Positions 17,211-26,485 of a stretch of 64,000 nucleotides of DNA are shown in pieces. How positions within the stretch are numbered: position 1 is the first letter of the stretch; every line of letters starts with the position of its first letter. Origin of the DNA: JAEUKA01 sp035328405. GTDB taxonomy: Bacteria > Myxococcota_A > Polyangia > Palsa-1104 > JAEUJZ01. A program made the translations under genes and the position numbers. Below the pieces are notes generated by a model. That model searched no databases. It was not told the DNA's origin and worked only from the letters and a program-made list of their open reading frames with translations. The stretch lies in contig DAOLIT010000001.1 in the NCBI GenBank assembly GCA_035328405.1, forward strand, positions 84,794 to 148,793, given 5' to 3'.

Positions 17211-19496
17211 ATGCCGCCCATGACACATCGCCTGACACGTCGGATGTTGTTTTTTCTGGGGCTTTTTGCGCCGTGCAACATGGGGGAACCGCCCGCACAC
17301 GCCGAAGGCATTCACACCACGTACCTTTGGCATTTGGAGCAGCCGATTTATTGGCCTGCGAAAAACGCCTCGGGTTTGCGGTACCAGAATGCGTGGGAAT
17401 CGATCCAGGCCAAGCGCGCTGGTGCCAAACATCCAAAAGACAACCTCGAGGAGATTTTTGGCAAAGACGATCGGGTCGCGATTTACCAGTGGCGAGCCAA
17501 AGATTCGCTGTCATCAATGCTCCCGTTTCCCGAGGCTGGCGCGCAACTTACGTATGCCGGTGTGCTGGTTGAAAACATCTCGGCGCTCGGTGCCGCAAAT
17601 CAGCTTGGGTATTCGCCCGCATGGAATCAGGCGCTGCGACAAACGCGGAGCCAAAAAACGTCAGGCGGCAAACAGCGGCTCGACTTTTTGCAGTTCAGTT
17701 TTCATCACGGTCTTCTGCCTCTGCTCGATCCCGAGGTCGCAAAAGTGGAGCTTCTTTTGCATCAACGGATTTTCCCGGACGCTTTTTCGGACAACAACCT
17801 GTCGAAAGGTCTTTTCCCGCCGGAAATGGCGTTTTCGGAACACCTGATTCCAGTGTTGAAAGCCGCAAACATCGATTGGGTCGTGGTGTCGAACGCGCAC
17901 TTGTCTCGGGCTTGCGCGGACTATCCGTATGTCGCGGGCAGCGGCGGAGACAACTTGCCTCCGCCGAACTTTGCGGACGTGCAAAACCCGGCGCAAAAAA
18001 ACTACAACCGGATTTCGATCGACCGAGGCGTCTCACCCGCAAACGCCGTCCCCTTTTCGTATGTGCCGCATTACGCGCGGTACGTGAATCCAGAAACCGG
18101 TGAAGCCAACCGCGTCGTGGTCGTCCCAGCGGCAATGGGAGAGTCTTGGAAAGATGGTTACGCCTGTTTTTCTCCCGACCAACTCGATCCATTGGGACCG
18201 TTTGCGGACCCGAAAAAACCGCCGCTCGTGGTGATGGCGCATGATGGGGACAATGCGTTTGGGGGTGGGTACTCGTACTACATGGAATGCGTCCCGAATT
18301 TCGTGAAAGCCGCCGTGACAAAGGGCTACGTTCCGACGACGGTTGCGCAGTATTTGAGCGATCATCCGGTCGATGACAAAGACGTTGTACATGTCGAATC
18401 AGGGGCGTGGCTGAATGCGGATGGGGATTTTGGTTCGACGCAGTTTTTGAATTGGAATTGGCCGCTCGTGAACAAATCGGGGCAAGTGGACATCCCGGCG
18501 GGTTTTGCGGCAGATGAACGCGGCTGGGCCGTGATTGTCGCAGCAACGAATTATGTGCGGACAGCGACGGCAGTGGCGGGCATGCCGGATTTGTCTCTGG
18601 TGCTGTATCCAGAGCGCGGCGGAACGGATGTTTCGCGTGCGTGGCACTTTCTGCTCGGGGCGCTCGACAGCGGTTTTATGTATTATGGCGAGATCCTGGA
18701 CATGATGTTAAAGCCCGTCGTCGCGTGCAATGAAGCGGTCGAGCAAGCAAAAAAAGTTTTGCAAAAGCCGGACGCGAAAGACACGGTGGGACCGACGATT
18801 TTTTTGCCGCAGCGGTATCCCGACAATCCGGGTGGATTGAATTTCGGCCCTCTGTACCGATACCAAAAAGTGCAAGCGCCCCCGGACTTTTGGGTATGGA
18901 CGTTTGCACATGATGTGTCAGGGATTCGGGAAGCGCGGCTTCTGATTCGCGTCGATGCAGACGGCACAAATCCGCTTTCGGACGATGCGAACGAAACGTT
19001 TTCGGGGGGAATAGGGGTCTCGGCGTGGCGAACCGTGGCGCTGCAAAAAAGGGTGTTTCCCAAAGACCATCCGTTCGGTGATCCGAATTTCGATACGTCA
19101 ATCTTGCCGACGGTGATTGCCGACGAATACTTTGTGCAGGTCACGGGATATCAAAACGTCCTGCTGGATTACTTTGTCGAAGCGACCGATGAAAAGGGAA
19201 ACGTGAGCCGTTCTCCGATTCAACACGTCGTTGTGGGTGATCCGAAAGGCACCCCCGTTGTGCCAAATGACACGACTTTTCCAGATGGAGGCACAGACAC
19301 CGCCGATCTGGGCGTGGGCGACGCAAGCCAGCAGCCCCCAAACCCACCAGGAGAGGAGTCTCCCGGTTGTCATTGCAACACTGTGCAAACCCACGCGTCT
19401 TTTCCGAAAGGAATCGCGTTTGGGGGGTTGTGTTTTGGGGGTTTGTGGGCTGTTTGGGGGTCGCGCCGGATCAGAAGAAGAAAGCACGGAATGTGA
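17211..19496 (+). CDS. GH57-like secreted glycoside hydrolase with MYXO-CTERM tail
   Basis: The start is the ATG at 17211 or 17220, giving about 760 residues with a signal peptide ending AHAEG. The N-terminus YLWHLEQPIYWP resembles the first conserved region of family 57 glycosidases, although the second His of the usual HxHxP pattern is Glu. Later regions SFHHGLLPLL and VVMAHDGDNAFGGG fit a carbohydrate-active barrel. The C-terminus reads GCHC, a hydrophobic stretch and RRIRRRK, a MYXO-CTERM-type sorting tail that is normally cut and lipid-linked in myxobacteria. It probably acts on an alpha-glucan at the cell surface; the sugar specificity is not readable. Confidence 0.75.
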   Translation: MPPMTHRLTRRMLFFLGLFAPCNMGEPPAHAEGIHTTYLWHLEQPIYWPAKNASGLRYQNAWESIQAKRAGAKHPKDNLEEIFGKDDRVAIYQWRAKDSLSSMLPFPEAGAQLTYAGVLVENISALGAANQLGYSPAWNQALRQTRSQKTSGGKQRLDFLQFSFHHGLLPLLDPEVAKVELLLHQRIFPDAFSDNNLSKGLFPPEMAFSEHLIPVLKAANIDWVVVSNAHLSRACADYPYVAGSGGDNLPPPNFADVQNPAQKNYNRISIDRGVSPANAVPFSYVPHYARYVNPETGEANRVVVVPAAMGESWKDGYACFSPDQLDPLGPFADPKKPPLVVMAHDGDNAFGGGYSYYMECVPNFVKAAVTKGYVPTTVAQYLSDHPVDDKDVVHVESGAWLNADGDFGSTQFLNWNWPLVNKSGQVDIPAGFAADERGWAVIVAATNYVRTATAVAGMPDLSLVLYPERGGTDVSRAWHFLLGALDSGFMYYGEILDMMLKPVVACNEAVEQAKKVLQKPDAKDTVGPTIFLPQRYPDNPGGLNFGPLYRYQKVQAPPDFWVWTFAHDVSGIREARLLIRVDADGTNPLSDDANETFSGGIGVSAWRTVALQKRVFPKDHPFGDPNFDTSILPTVIADEYFVQVTGYQNVLLDYFVEATDEKGNVSRSPIQHVVVGDPKGTPVVPNDTTFPDGGTDTADLGVGDASQQPPNPPGEESPGCHCNTVQTHASFPKGIAFGGLCFGGLWAVWGSRRIRRRKHGM

Positions 19497-19539
19497 AAAC
19501 CGGTCGGCAGTTTTGGGATGGCCTGTGACGCTTTCTTGC

Positions 19540-20484
19540 ATGTTTCCAAAACCCGAACAGGTAGCGCGAGCACTTTCGCTGTTCGTTTTTTGCGTGCTCT
19601 TGTTTCAGGGAACGGCGTGGGCGCTGCGAACAGGGATTTCTCACTTGCGGTTTGGGAGTGGATGGACAGGGCCCCTGTTTGAAACATGGCAGTCATGGGG
19701 AGTGATTGTGGGATCGCAGGTTGTGGGTTTTGGGGTCCCCTCGATTGTGTGTCTGTTCGTGCTCCGAAACACATCGACAGACACCTCCTCCTTGGGCTCT
19801 GCGGAGCCTGTTACAGAGCGGCTGGGAACGATTGCGCGACACATGGCAGCAGGTTCGTTGCTGGGCGGCGTGCTGTTCTATGTGTTGTCTTTTTGGTTGG
19901 CCCCAATTTGGGAACCGTTTGTGCGGCTGTCGGAACAAGAGCGCGCGTTTCTTTCGGAATTGCTGGCACCCAAAACCGGTCTGCGGCCTGTGTGGGCGGA
20001 TTTGTTTGCGTTCGCGCTGGTTCCAGCGGTTTGCGAGGAACTCCTGTTCCGGGGTGCTCTGTTGCGTCTTTTGTGGGCAAAAGAGAAGGATTCCGTTTGC
20101 ACAGACGGATCTCCGCAAGACAGGTGTGCGCAAAAGGCGCGGGTGTATGTCGCTGTGCTTCTGTGTGCGGGGCTTTTCGCGCTCGTGCATGGATCGGCGG
20201 GTCGGTTTCTGCCGACGTTGTGTTTGGGGGTCGCGTTTGGCGTTGCAGCGTCGGCATCGGGTTCGGTGCTTTTGGCCATCGCAATGCATGGTCAAAACAA
20301 CCTGCTGGTGGTGCTGTTGGCTCGACGCGGCGTGTGGTCTGTTTCCGAAGTGAGACCTGCGATCAAATGGGCGTTTTTGCCTTGTGCCGCGCTGGCTGCG
20401 TGGTTCGCGATGAGGTTGGTCTTGCCGACGCTCCGCTTTCGTTTCTTGATGTCGAAGGAAGGGAAAAAAGAAAACGGCTCGTGA
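19540..20484 (+). CDS. CPBP-family intramembrane glutamic/metallo-endopeptidase
   Basis: The 314-residue product (ATG 19540; a GTG at 19525 is an alternative) has about eight hydrophobic segments. The CPBP/Abi motifs are present: EELLFRGALLR, then FALVHGS and later MHGQNN, providing the Glu, Glu-x3-Arg, His and His/Asn residues of the active site. Family members process prenylated or membrane-bound proteins, and bacterial ones often act in bacteriocin immunity or sorting. Given the MYXO-CTERM protein immediately upstream, a role in cleaving such tails is tempting, but this is only an inference from position. Confidence 0.85.
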   Translation: MFPKPEQVARALSLFVFCVLLFQGTAWALRTGISHLRFGSGWTGPLFETWQSWGVIVGSQVVGFGVPSIVCLFVLRNTSTDTSSLGSAEPVTERLGTIARHMAAGSLLGGVLFYVLSFWLAPIWEPFVRLSEQERAFLSELLAPKTGLRPVWADLFAFALVPAVCEELLFRGALLRLLWAKEKDSVCTDGSPQDRCAQKARVYVAVLLCAGLFALVHGSAGRFLPTLCLGVAFGVAASASGSVLLAIAMHGQNNLLVVLLARRGVWSVSEVRPAIKWAFLPCAALAAWFAMRLVLPTLRFRFLMSKEGKKENGS

Positions 20485-20497
20485 TAGGCTAAAAAGA

Positions 20498-21592
20498 GTG
20501 TCCAAGCCGAGCAACGCGCCGAGACCTGTTCCCCCTGCCGCCGAGCCCACGAGCCCCGGCGCAAGTCCTGACCCAAGCCCAAGCCACACGAAAGACCGCG
20601 CCACACAAAGCGACGACGCATCCGAGGCTGAACACGCGGATTTTCTGCGCGAACCGATGCCAAACGAGCTGCTTTCGGCGGTCGAGCATGCGATCGATAG
20701 GCCGGCGCGCGATGTGCCTTCGATGAAACTCGCTCGGACGCTGGAGGAAGCGGGTCCGAGGACGTTTGTCTATATCGACAGCCACGGAACGGTGCGGCCC
20801 CCGTCGCAGTATCGAATGATGCAGGCGGTGTCGTACACGATGCTCGGGACGATTCTGCTGGGGGGCACAGTTCTTTACACGTATTTGTGGGGCGCGTTGG
20901 GGCTTTTGTTTCCGCTCGTGTTTGGGTCACTGGTCGGGCGGAATTTGTTGGTCACACGGCGGATCAATCAGGCCGCTCTTTTGTCGTCGCACGACCGACT
21001 CGACGAAGCAGAGGCGATTCTGCGCAAACTCCTGCGGCAAAAAGTGCTGGGGCGACGGTTGCGGGCGCTGGTCCATCACAATTTGGGCGCGGTCGCCACA
21101 CGACGGGGCGATCACACCGAGGCACTGTCGCAGCTTCGACAAGCCATTGGCCTGTATCAAGTGTCGTGGCGCAAAAGTCCGCATCTTCGTTCCTGTCAGT
21201 ACGGGGAAGTCATCGCGCTGTGCAATGTGGGCCAAGTGTCGGAAGCGCGGGAACGGCTGGGGCAGATCAAAACCGAGGACATGGGCGACTATTTGCGGCT
21301 CAAGTTCTGGACGACCGAGATGTACGTGCGCTTTTGTTCGGGGGAAGCGCCTCCGTCGGGAAATGAACTGTGGGAGCGATCGGAACGGGCGCTGAAAATC
21401 ACGGCTTCTTCGGCTCTTTTGGCGTTGTGTGCGTGGGCGTACACCAAAACTCAACCAGCGGATTGCGACATGGCGTGGCACCTTCTGCGCGAATCGCTGG
21501 ACCGCCTGGACAACGAACCGCTGGCTCGCATCATGCCCCGTCTGTGGTCGTGGATGATGCAGAACCGCTCGGCGGCGGAAACGGCTGCCTGA
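20498..21592 (+). CDS. Membrane protein with TPR-like region (paralogue 1)
   Basis: The 364-residue product begins at GTG 20498, 13 bp after the CPBP gene. A Pro/Ser-rich cytoplasmic N-terminus (first 50 residues) leads to two close membrane helices near 111-145, then helical TPR-like repeats (RLDEAEAILRKLL, HHNLGAVATRRGDHTEAL). The downstream gene has the same plan and similar sequence (SRGAV/SHGTV before the helices; LDEAEKILL), so the two arose by duplication. No enzyme motif is present. It may be a scaffold of a membrane assembly encoded by this gene run. Confidence 0.75.
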   Translation: MSKPSNAPRPVPPAAEPTSPGASPDPSPSHTKDRATQSDDASEAEHADFLREPMPNELLSAVEHAIDRPARDVPSMKLARTLEEAGPRTFVYIDSHGTVRPPSQYRMMQAVSYTMLGTILLGGTVLYTYLWGALGLLFPLVFGSLVGRNLLVTRRINQAALLSSHDRLDEAEAILRKLLRQKVLGRRLRALVHHNLGAVATRRGDHTEALSQLRQAIGLYQVSWRKSPHLRSCQYGEVIALCNVGQVSEARERLGQIKTEDMGDYLRLKFWTTEMYVRFCSGEAPPSGNELWERSERALKITASSALLALCAWAYTKTQPADCDMAWHLLRESLDRLDNEPLARIMPRLWSWMMQNRSAAETAA

Positions 21593-21601
21593 CAGGAAAG
21601 G

Positions 21602-22471
21602 ATGGCGTGGCGGATGCAGCTCGCGCGGCGATGGTCGGCACAGGATGAAGACGCCTCGGCAAAGGAACGGGCGCTCGTCGCCATTGATTCACGGGGTGCG
21701 GTGGTTTCTCCGCTGCGACGCCATGCGGGCCGAGCGGCCATTTACGGAGCCCTCACGATTCTGTCGGGGATCGGGGCCTGTTCGCTTCTGTCGGGCGATC
21801 CTCTCGTCTTGGCACTGAGTTTGGTGGGCACAGCAGCGTGGGGACACGGTCTTTTGGTCACGCATTGGCTGGAGCAAGCGTCAGCGTTCATTCATTCGGC
21901 GCGGCTTGACGAAGCAGAAAAAATCCTGTTGCGGTGTCTGCGTCCGCCGTGGGGTTCGGAAACCGTGTGCGGCCATGCTCATCTGCGTCTTGCGACGGTG
22001 GCGACCAACCGTGGCTTGCACGAGGAGGCGCTTTCCCACGCGCGAAAAGCGGCGCAGTATTTTGAGAGCGAATATCCGCCGCAGCCTCAGTTTTTGCGCC
22101 TTGTCAAACTTCAAGAAGTTCGGGCGCTTTTGTCGAGCGGAAAACTTGCCGAGGCGAGGCGTGTTTTTGCAGCTTTGGGCCCGGCACCCGACGGAGACTA
22201 CCTGCGCGCACACCACTTCCAAACCGAGTTGTATTTGGCGCTGTGCGAAGGCCAGATTCCCTTTTTGGATGACGATTTGTGGGAACGCGCTCGGCTGGCG
22301 CTGCATACGGACCACGCTCCGGCGCTTTTGGGACTGTGTGCTTGGGGTTTTTCGCGTTTGGGAGAAGAAGACACCGCCGCAGAATTTCAGGTGCTGTGCA
22401 AAAAACGGTGCCGCGAACCGATGGACAAGACGCTTCCGCTGTTGGCCCGTTATCTTTCGCAGCACACATGA
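21602..22471 (+). CDS. Membrane protein with TPR-like region (paralogue 2)
   Basis: The 289-residue product resembles the preceding gene product: a short polar N-terminus, two membrane helices at about 45-85 (AIYGALTILSGIGACSLLSG, LVLALSLVGTAAWG), then TPR-like helices (ARLDEAEKILLRCL, NRGLHEEALSHARKAAQ) and a shared ending with a cysteine-rich LLGLCAWGFSRL. It lacks the Pro-rich N-terminus of paralogue 1. Its TGA stop overlaps the ATG of the next gene (ATGA), so translation is likely coupled. Confidence 0.75.
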   Translation: MAWRMQLARRWSAQDEDASAKERALVAIDSRGAVVSPLRRHAGRAAIYGALTILSGIGACSLLSGDPLVLALSLVGTAAWGHGLLVTHWLEQASAFIHSARLDEAEKILLRCLRPPWGSETVCGHAHLRLATVATNRGLHEEALSHARKAAQYFESEYPPQPQFLRLVKLQEVRALLSSGKLAEARRVFAALGPAPDGDYLRAHHFQTELYLALCEGQIPFLDDDLWERARLALHTDHAPALLGLCAWGFSRLGEEDTAAEFQVLCKKRCREPMDKTLPLLARYLSQHT

Positions 22472-22815
22472 GCCAAGATCGTTTCACCGAAAATCCGTTC
22501 TACGTGCTTGGTCTTTTGCCGGAATGCAGCCGCGCGGAAATGGAACGTGAAGGGCAAAAGCTGCTTGGCATGCTCGAATTGGGTTTGCCTGCCGCGCAGA
22601 CGTACAAAACGCCGCTTGGTGCCGCCCAGCGCGATTCTGACAAAGTGCGCCAAGCCATGGCTGAGCTACGCGACCCGCACAAACGGCTTTTGCACGAGGT
22701 GTGGGCGCTTTTGCCAGCCGAACCGCTAGAACCCGCGTCCAACGAACCTGCGAGCGGCGTGCCCGGACCCTGGCCGGATGCAGCGTCCGCGCTCGGTTTT
22801 GGAGTCAAAAAGTGA
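22468..22815 (+). CDS. Small protein with J-domain-like N-terminus lacking HPD
   Basis: The 115-residue product starts at ATG 22468 (overlapping the previous stop). It begins TENPFYVLGLLPECSRAEME, the wording of a J-domain or degenerate J-like start, and continues with AMAELRDPHKRLLHEVW, similar to the third helix region. The HPD triad needed to stimulate DnaK is absent. It may be an adaptor rather than a chaperone partner. The last residues overlap the next gene (GTGA). Confidence 0.6.
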   Translation: MSQDRFTENPFYVLGLLPECSRAEMEREGQKLLGMLELGLPAAQTYKTPLGAAQRDSDKVRQAMAELRDPHKRLLHEVWALLPAEPLEPASNEPASGVPGPWPDAASALGFGVKK

Positions 22816-24344
22816 GCATCGGTGCCCTGGCGCTGATCGTCTTGCTGTTGGTCAAAGCCGCTGGAAAAGATGCGCGCGAATCGGATCAGGCGCATTTGGC
22901 GCTGCGGATGACGATGACGATTTTGGGATACACGCTGTTCGTTTGGGGCGCGTTGCACGGAATTTCGCTGCTTCAACAAGGCGAACACCTTGGCTGGCTT
23001 TTTTTTGCGCTATTGCCGTCGCTGGCATTGCTGCTGCTTTTGCTCGCGTGGCCCACGGCAGTCATCGAAAAAATCTTGGTGCCAAAAGGCCTGGTCCGAG
23101 CGACGTATTACACCGCTCTTGTGCTGCTGTGGCATGTGCCTGACCGACGAGGACAAGCCCTTCTGCTGGCCCATCGCGCACTTTTGCACGCGCCCCCGTT
23201 GTGCAACACAGACGAAGACGAGGCCTTTCTCGCAAAACGGCTGGCGTTGGTGTCGCAAGGAGCCGCCGCACTTTTGGCCGCAGCGATGCAGCTTGCCCGA
23301 ACGCAGGGTCTTGCGCAGGCCGTGCCGCTTTTGCGTTGCGTCGATACGCTGGACCCGAAACTGCAAAATCCGTGGGCGATGGAAACCGCGCACGAGTTGC
23401 TTGTCGTCGAAGCCATCTCGCGCGGAGATTGGCCCAAAGCGGCATCGCACAAAGCTGGCGTGTTTTCGTCTCCGCTCACGCATTTTTTGGGAGATTGCGC
23501 GCGTGTCTTTGTATCCAAACCGGATGGCGCACAAGCAGCGAACTTGGCCGATCGGATAGACTGGCGGACACACTGGCAGCGACTTTCTGCCGAACAGAGA
23601 CAGCATCTTCAATGGCTGCTCGCACGAGCCCAAAACCATAGACCGCAAAAAACAGGGTCTTCCGAATTGAACATGTCAGAGCGACCTCGCATCGAACTCG
23701 CGCTGGCCGCACTTACCCGGTTGTGGCTCGCTCCGCCGCATGCGACTGATCCATCCCGACTTCGCGCCGTCGGAGAAACCTGGGATCAGGCTTTATCCGA
23801 CAAAGCCCTACAACAAAAACTGCTCACCCGTGCGCTTGCGCTGGGCATTCCGGGCGCGGAACAAAAAGCGAAAGACACGCTGCGGGCTCAGGTCGTCGCG
23901 ACGCTGCGCGGCTACCTTGCCCAGGGCGCTGTTTCGATGGAGAAGCTGTTTCCCGACGGGAAAATGCCCGCAAAAAGCGTCCTTCTCGAGGCTTCGCTCG
24001 CTGTGCGTGCCGAGTTTTTGGAAAAATTCGAGGCGCTCACCGGGAAATTGGAAGAGCGCACCCTCGATAAGCGCGCGTTGCCGTGGCTCGACGAATGGCG
24101 CGAGTGGGCGCAAGTTCGCGACGCTTATCAGCGCATCGACGATTTCGGAGGTCTCGAAGCGCGTCGGTTGGCGTGGACCTCGCTGCATCGGCAAGCGAAC
24201 AATTGGGCGTGTTGGCTATGGAATGAACGCAGCGAAAAAGTGCTCGCGAACGCCGTGTTTCGCTTTTTGGAACGAGAAGCCGAAGCACTCGGCGACGATC
24301 GCTCGCTCCAACTTGCGCGCAAAAACGTCGGTTCGGGGCTTTGA
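22812..24344 (+). CDS. Large membrane protein with long helical C-terminus, unrecognised
   Basis: The GTG at 22812 overlaps the previous TGA, giving 510 residues. Three membrane helices occur in the first 90 residues (LALIVLLLVKAAG, MTILGYTLFVWGALHGI, LFFALLPSLALLLLLLAWP). The remaining 400 residues are soluble, Ala/Leu-rich and helical with repeated ALA/LAR motifs, suggesting TPR or HEAT-like repeats. I do not recognise the family. With the two paralogues and the J-like protein it forms a four-gene coupled run, and the products may work in one membrane complex. Confidence 0.7.
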   Translation: MSIGALALIVLLLVKAAGKDARESDQAHLALRMTMTILGYTLFVWGALHGISLLQQGEHLGWLFFALLPSLALLLLLLAWPTAVIEKILVPKGLVRATYYTALVLLWHVPDRRGQALLLAHRALLHAPPLCNTDEDEAFLAKRLALVSQGAAALLAAAMQLARTQGLAQAVPLLRCVDTLDPKLQNPWAMETAHELLVVEAISRGDWPKAASHKAGVFSSPLTHFLGDCARVFVSKPDGAQAANLADRIDWRTHWQRLSAEQRQHLQWLLARAQNHRPQKTGSSELNMSERPRIELALAALTRLWLAPPHATDPSRLRAVGETWDQALSDKALQQKLLTRALALGIPGAEQKAKDTLRAQVVATLRGYLAQGAVSMEKLFPDGKMPAKSVLLEASLAVRAEFLEKFEALTGKLEERTLDKRALPWLDEWREWAQVRDAYQRIDDFGGLEARRLAWTSLHRQANNWACWLWNERSEKVLANAVFRFLEREAEALGDDRSLQLARKNVGSGL

Positions 24345-24371
24345 AAAAACCGCAACCCGCTGCACCGCAAA

Positions 24372-25313
24372 GTGTTGTTTGATAGAAACCTGCGCGTGCG
24401 AGTCAAACAGCAACAAACCATTGGCGTCATCATGGGCGGCCCGTCTGCGGAACGGGAAATCGCGCTTGCGTCTGGACGGCGTGTGTTTGAAGCACTGTCG
24501 TCGCGAGGCCATCGCGTCGTCGCGATCGATTGGAGAGGCTCGGACCAAAACCTCTGGTCGGACTTGCGACGGGAGTTTGTCGATGTCGCCTTTCTCGCGC
24601 TGCACGGAACGCTTGGGGAAGATGGTTGTGTGCAAGGCTTGCTCGAATGCGCCGGGATTCCGTACACAGGTTCGGGAGTTCTGTCGTCGGCGTTGGCCAT
24701 GGATAAAGTGGCTTCTCGACGGGTATTCGACGAAGCCGGAATTGAAACGCCGCGTTGGACCGTGTACCGAGGCCCAGCCGACCTCGCTCGGATCGGTTTT
24801 CCGCTCGTCGTGAAACCGTCAAGAGAAGGTTCTTCGCTCGGCATCTCGCTGGTTCGCGACGAAAAACAGTTCCAACCCGCACTGGATGTGGCCGGGAAAC
24901 TACACGGTGTCGTCCTGATTGAAGAATTTGTCGCGGGCCGGGAAATCGAAGTGGCCGTCCTCGATGGAGAAGTGCTCGGCGATGTCGAGGTCCATCCGCC
25001 GGGCGAATTTTATGACTACGCCGCCAAATACACCCACATAGGCACACAGTACCTTGTACCTGCCCCTCTGTCGTTGGCGGAACGACAGCTTTGCCACGAT
25101 TTGGCTCGTCGAGCACATTCGGCGCTCGGTTGCGCCGGTGTCACGCGAACTGATTTGTTGCTTTCGCCGACAGGCCGCGCGGTTTGCCTCGAAGTGGACA
25201 CGCTGCCGGGTCTCACCGACCGAAGCCTTCTACCCAAAATTGCACTTCAGGCCGGGTTGGCTTTCGGGGATCTGTGCGAGCGGATTTTGGCAACCGCGTC
25301 GCTCAAAGCCTGA
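24372..25313 (+). CDS. ddl: D-alanine--D-alanine ligase
   Basis: The 313-residue product joins two D-Ala with ATP to make the terminal dipeptide of peptidoglycan precursors. Signatures seen are IGVIMGGPSAEREIALASG (N-terminal), LHGTLGEDGCVQGLLE, SGVLSSALAMDK, KPSREGSSLGIS (ATP-grasp loop), FYDYAAKYT (omega loop) and EVDTLPGLTDRSLLP. The last motif usually reads EVNTLPG; here the Mg-binding Asn is Asp, a conservative change. The GTG start at 24372 lies 27 bp after the previous stop. The length is normal for Ddl. Confidence 0.93.
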   Translation: MLFDRNLRVRVKQQQTIGVIMGGPSAEREIALASGRRVFEALSSRGHRVVAIDWRGSDQNLWSDLRREFVDVAFLALHGTLGEDGCVQGLLECAGIPYTGSGVLSSALAMDKVASRRVFDEAGIETPRWTVYRGPADLARIGFPLVVKPSREGSSLGISLVRDEKQFQPALDVAGKLHGVVLIEEFVAGREIEVAVLDGEVLGDVEVHPPGEFYDYAAKYTHIGTQYLVPAPLSLAERQLCHDLARRAHSALGCAGVTRTDLLLSPTGRAVCLEVDTLPGLTDRSLLPKIALQAGLAFGDLCERILATASLKA

Positions 25314-25357
25314 ATCCCCGTCGAAAACACGCTTTCCACGACCACCGGAGGGTTTCC

Positions 25358-26485
25358 ATGATTCGTGTGCTCGATTTTGCGACGGAAAACGGTCTGCCGA
25401 TGGTCCGCGAGACCCAAGGCGAAGCCGCGCACGCTTTGGCCTGCCCGCCGCCACCGGGCACGGTGCGATGGGTCGATGTTTCCAGGCAAACGCCAGATGA
25501 CTTGGACATCATCGCGCGCGGTTTTCATTTTCACCCACTCGCCGTCGAGGACTGCCTTCATTTCGACCAGCGTCCGAAGCTGGAGGAATACGCGGGTACG
25601 TCTCCCTACCTGTTCGTCGTGACGCACAATTTCAACATTTTGCCCAGCACGCTGAACGTCCGCACCGACGAAAATTCGCTGCACATGCCGCGTCTTTTGT
25701 GGGCCGAAAGCCGTTCCCAAATGGTCGCGCTGGCGATGCTCGAGAACCACGCGTTTTTGGGACAAAACTACCTTGTCACCGTCCACGACGAACACAGCCC
25801 CGCGCTGACGCAAACGTGGCATCGCGTCAAAAGCGATCCGTCTCTTTTTTCCCGAGGCCCAGACTTTGTTTACTACTTGCTCGCCGACGGACTTTGCGAC
25901 GCCAATTTTCCAGTTTTGGAGCAGCTTGGCGACATCTTGGACGAATTGGAGGAATCGCTTTTTGAAAATCCCAGCCGCGCCGATCTGCACCGCATTTATT
26001 CGCTGCGAAAAACCCTCGTCTCGATGCGCCGCGTGCTTTCGCCACAACGCGATGTCATCGGCAATTTGGCGCGCCACGGTGGTTCTGCGTGCGTCAGCGA
26101 CAAAACCGCGCCGTATTTCCGCGACATTTACGACCACCTGACCCGCGTTTTTGAAAGCATCGAGGCCGGGCGTGACTTGCTTGGAAACTGCGTCGATGCC
26201 TACATGTCGGCGGTCGGTCAACGCACCAACGAAATCATGAAACAGCTCACGATTTTGTCCGCGTTGCTTTTGCCCGTCACGTTTCTGACGGGACTTTTCG
26301 GGATGAATTTCGAGATGATGCCGTTCAAATCCCAAACGGTGTTTTCGCTCGTGCTGATTCTGATGTTCGGTTTTGTGCCCGGCGGCATGTTTTTGTGGTT
26401 TCGCAAAAAGGGCTGGCTGGGCAACAGCTCTCTCGAGGGCATTTCACCGCGTGACAGCGGACGACATCTCACCAAAAAAGGCTGA
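25358..26485 (+). CDS. corA: CorA-like magnesium/cobalt transporter
   Basis: The ATG at 25358 follows GGAGGG and gives 375 residues. The N-terminal two thirds form the cytoplasmic funnel domain (WVDVSRQTPDDLDIIA, HPLAVEDCLHFDQRPKLEEY), and the C-terminus has two membrane helices separated by FGMNFE, the GMN selectivity motif of CorA channels. It moves Mg2+ into the cell down the membrane potential. Its 3' end overlaps the 3' end of the convergent lipB by 42 bp. Confidence 0.95.
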   Translation: MIRVLDFATENGLPMVRETQGEAAHALACPPPPGTVRWVDVSRQTPDDLDIIARGFHFHPLAVEDCLHFDQRPKLEEYAGTSPYLFVVTHNFNILPSTLNVRTDENSLHMPRLLWAESRSQMVALAMLENHAFLGQNYLVTVHDEHSPALTQTWHRVKSDPSLFSRGPDFVYYLLADGLCDANFPVLEQLGDILDELEESLFENPSRADLHRIYSLRKTLVSMRRVLSPQRDVIGNLARHGGSACVSDKTAPYFRDIYDHLTRVFESIEAGRDLLGNCVDAYMSAVGQRTNEIMKQLTILSALLLPVTFLTGLFGMNFEMMPFKSQTVFSLVLILMFGFVPGGMFLWFRKKGWLGNSSLEGISPRDSGRHLTKKG

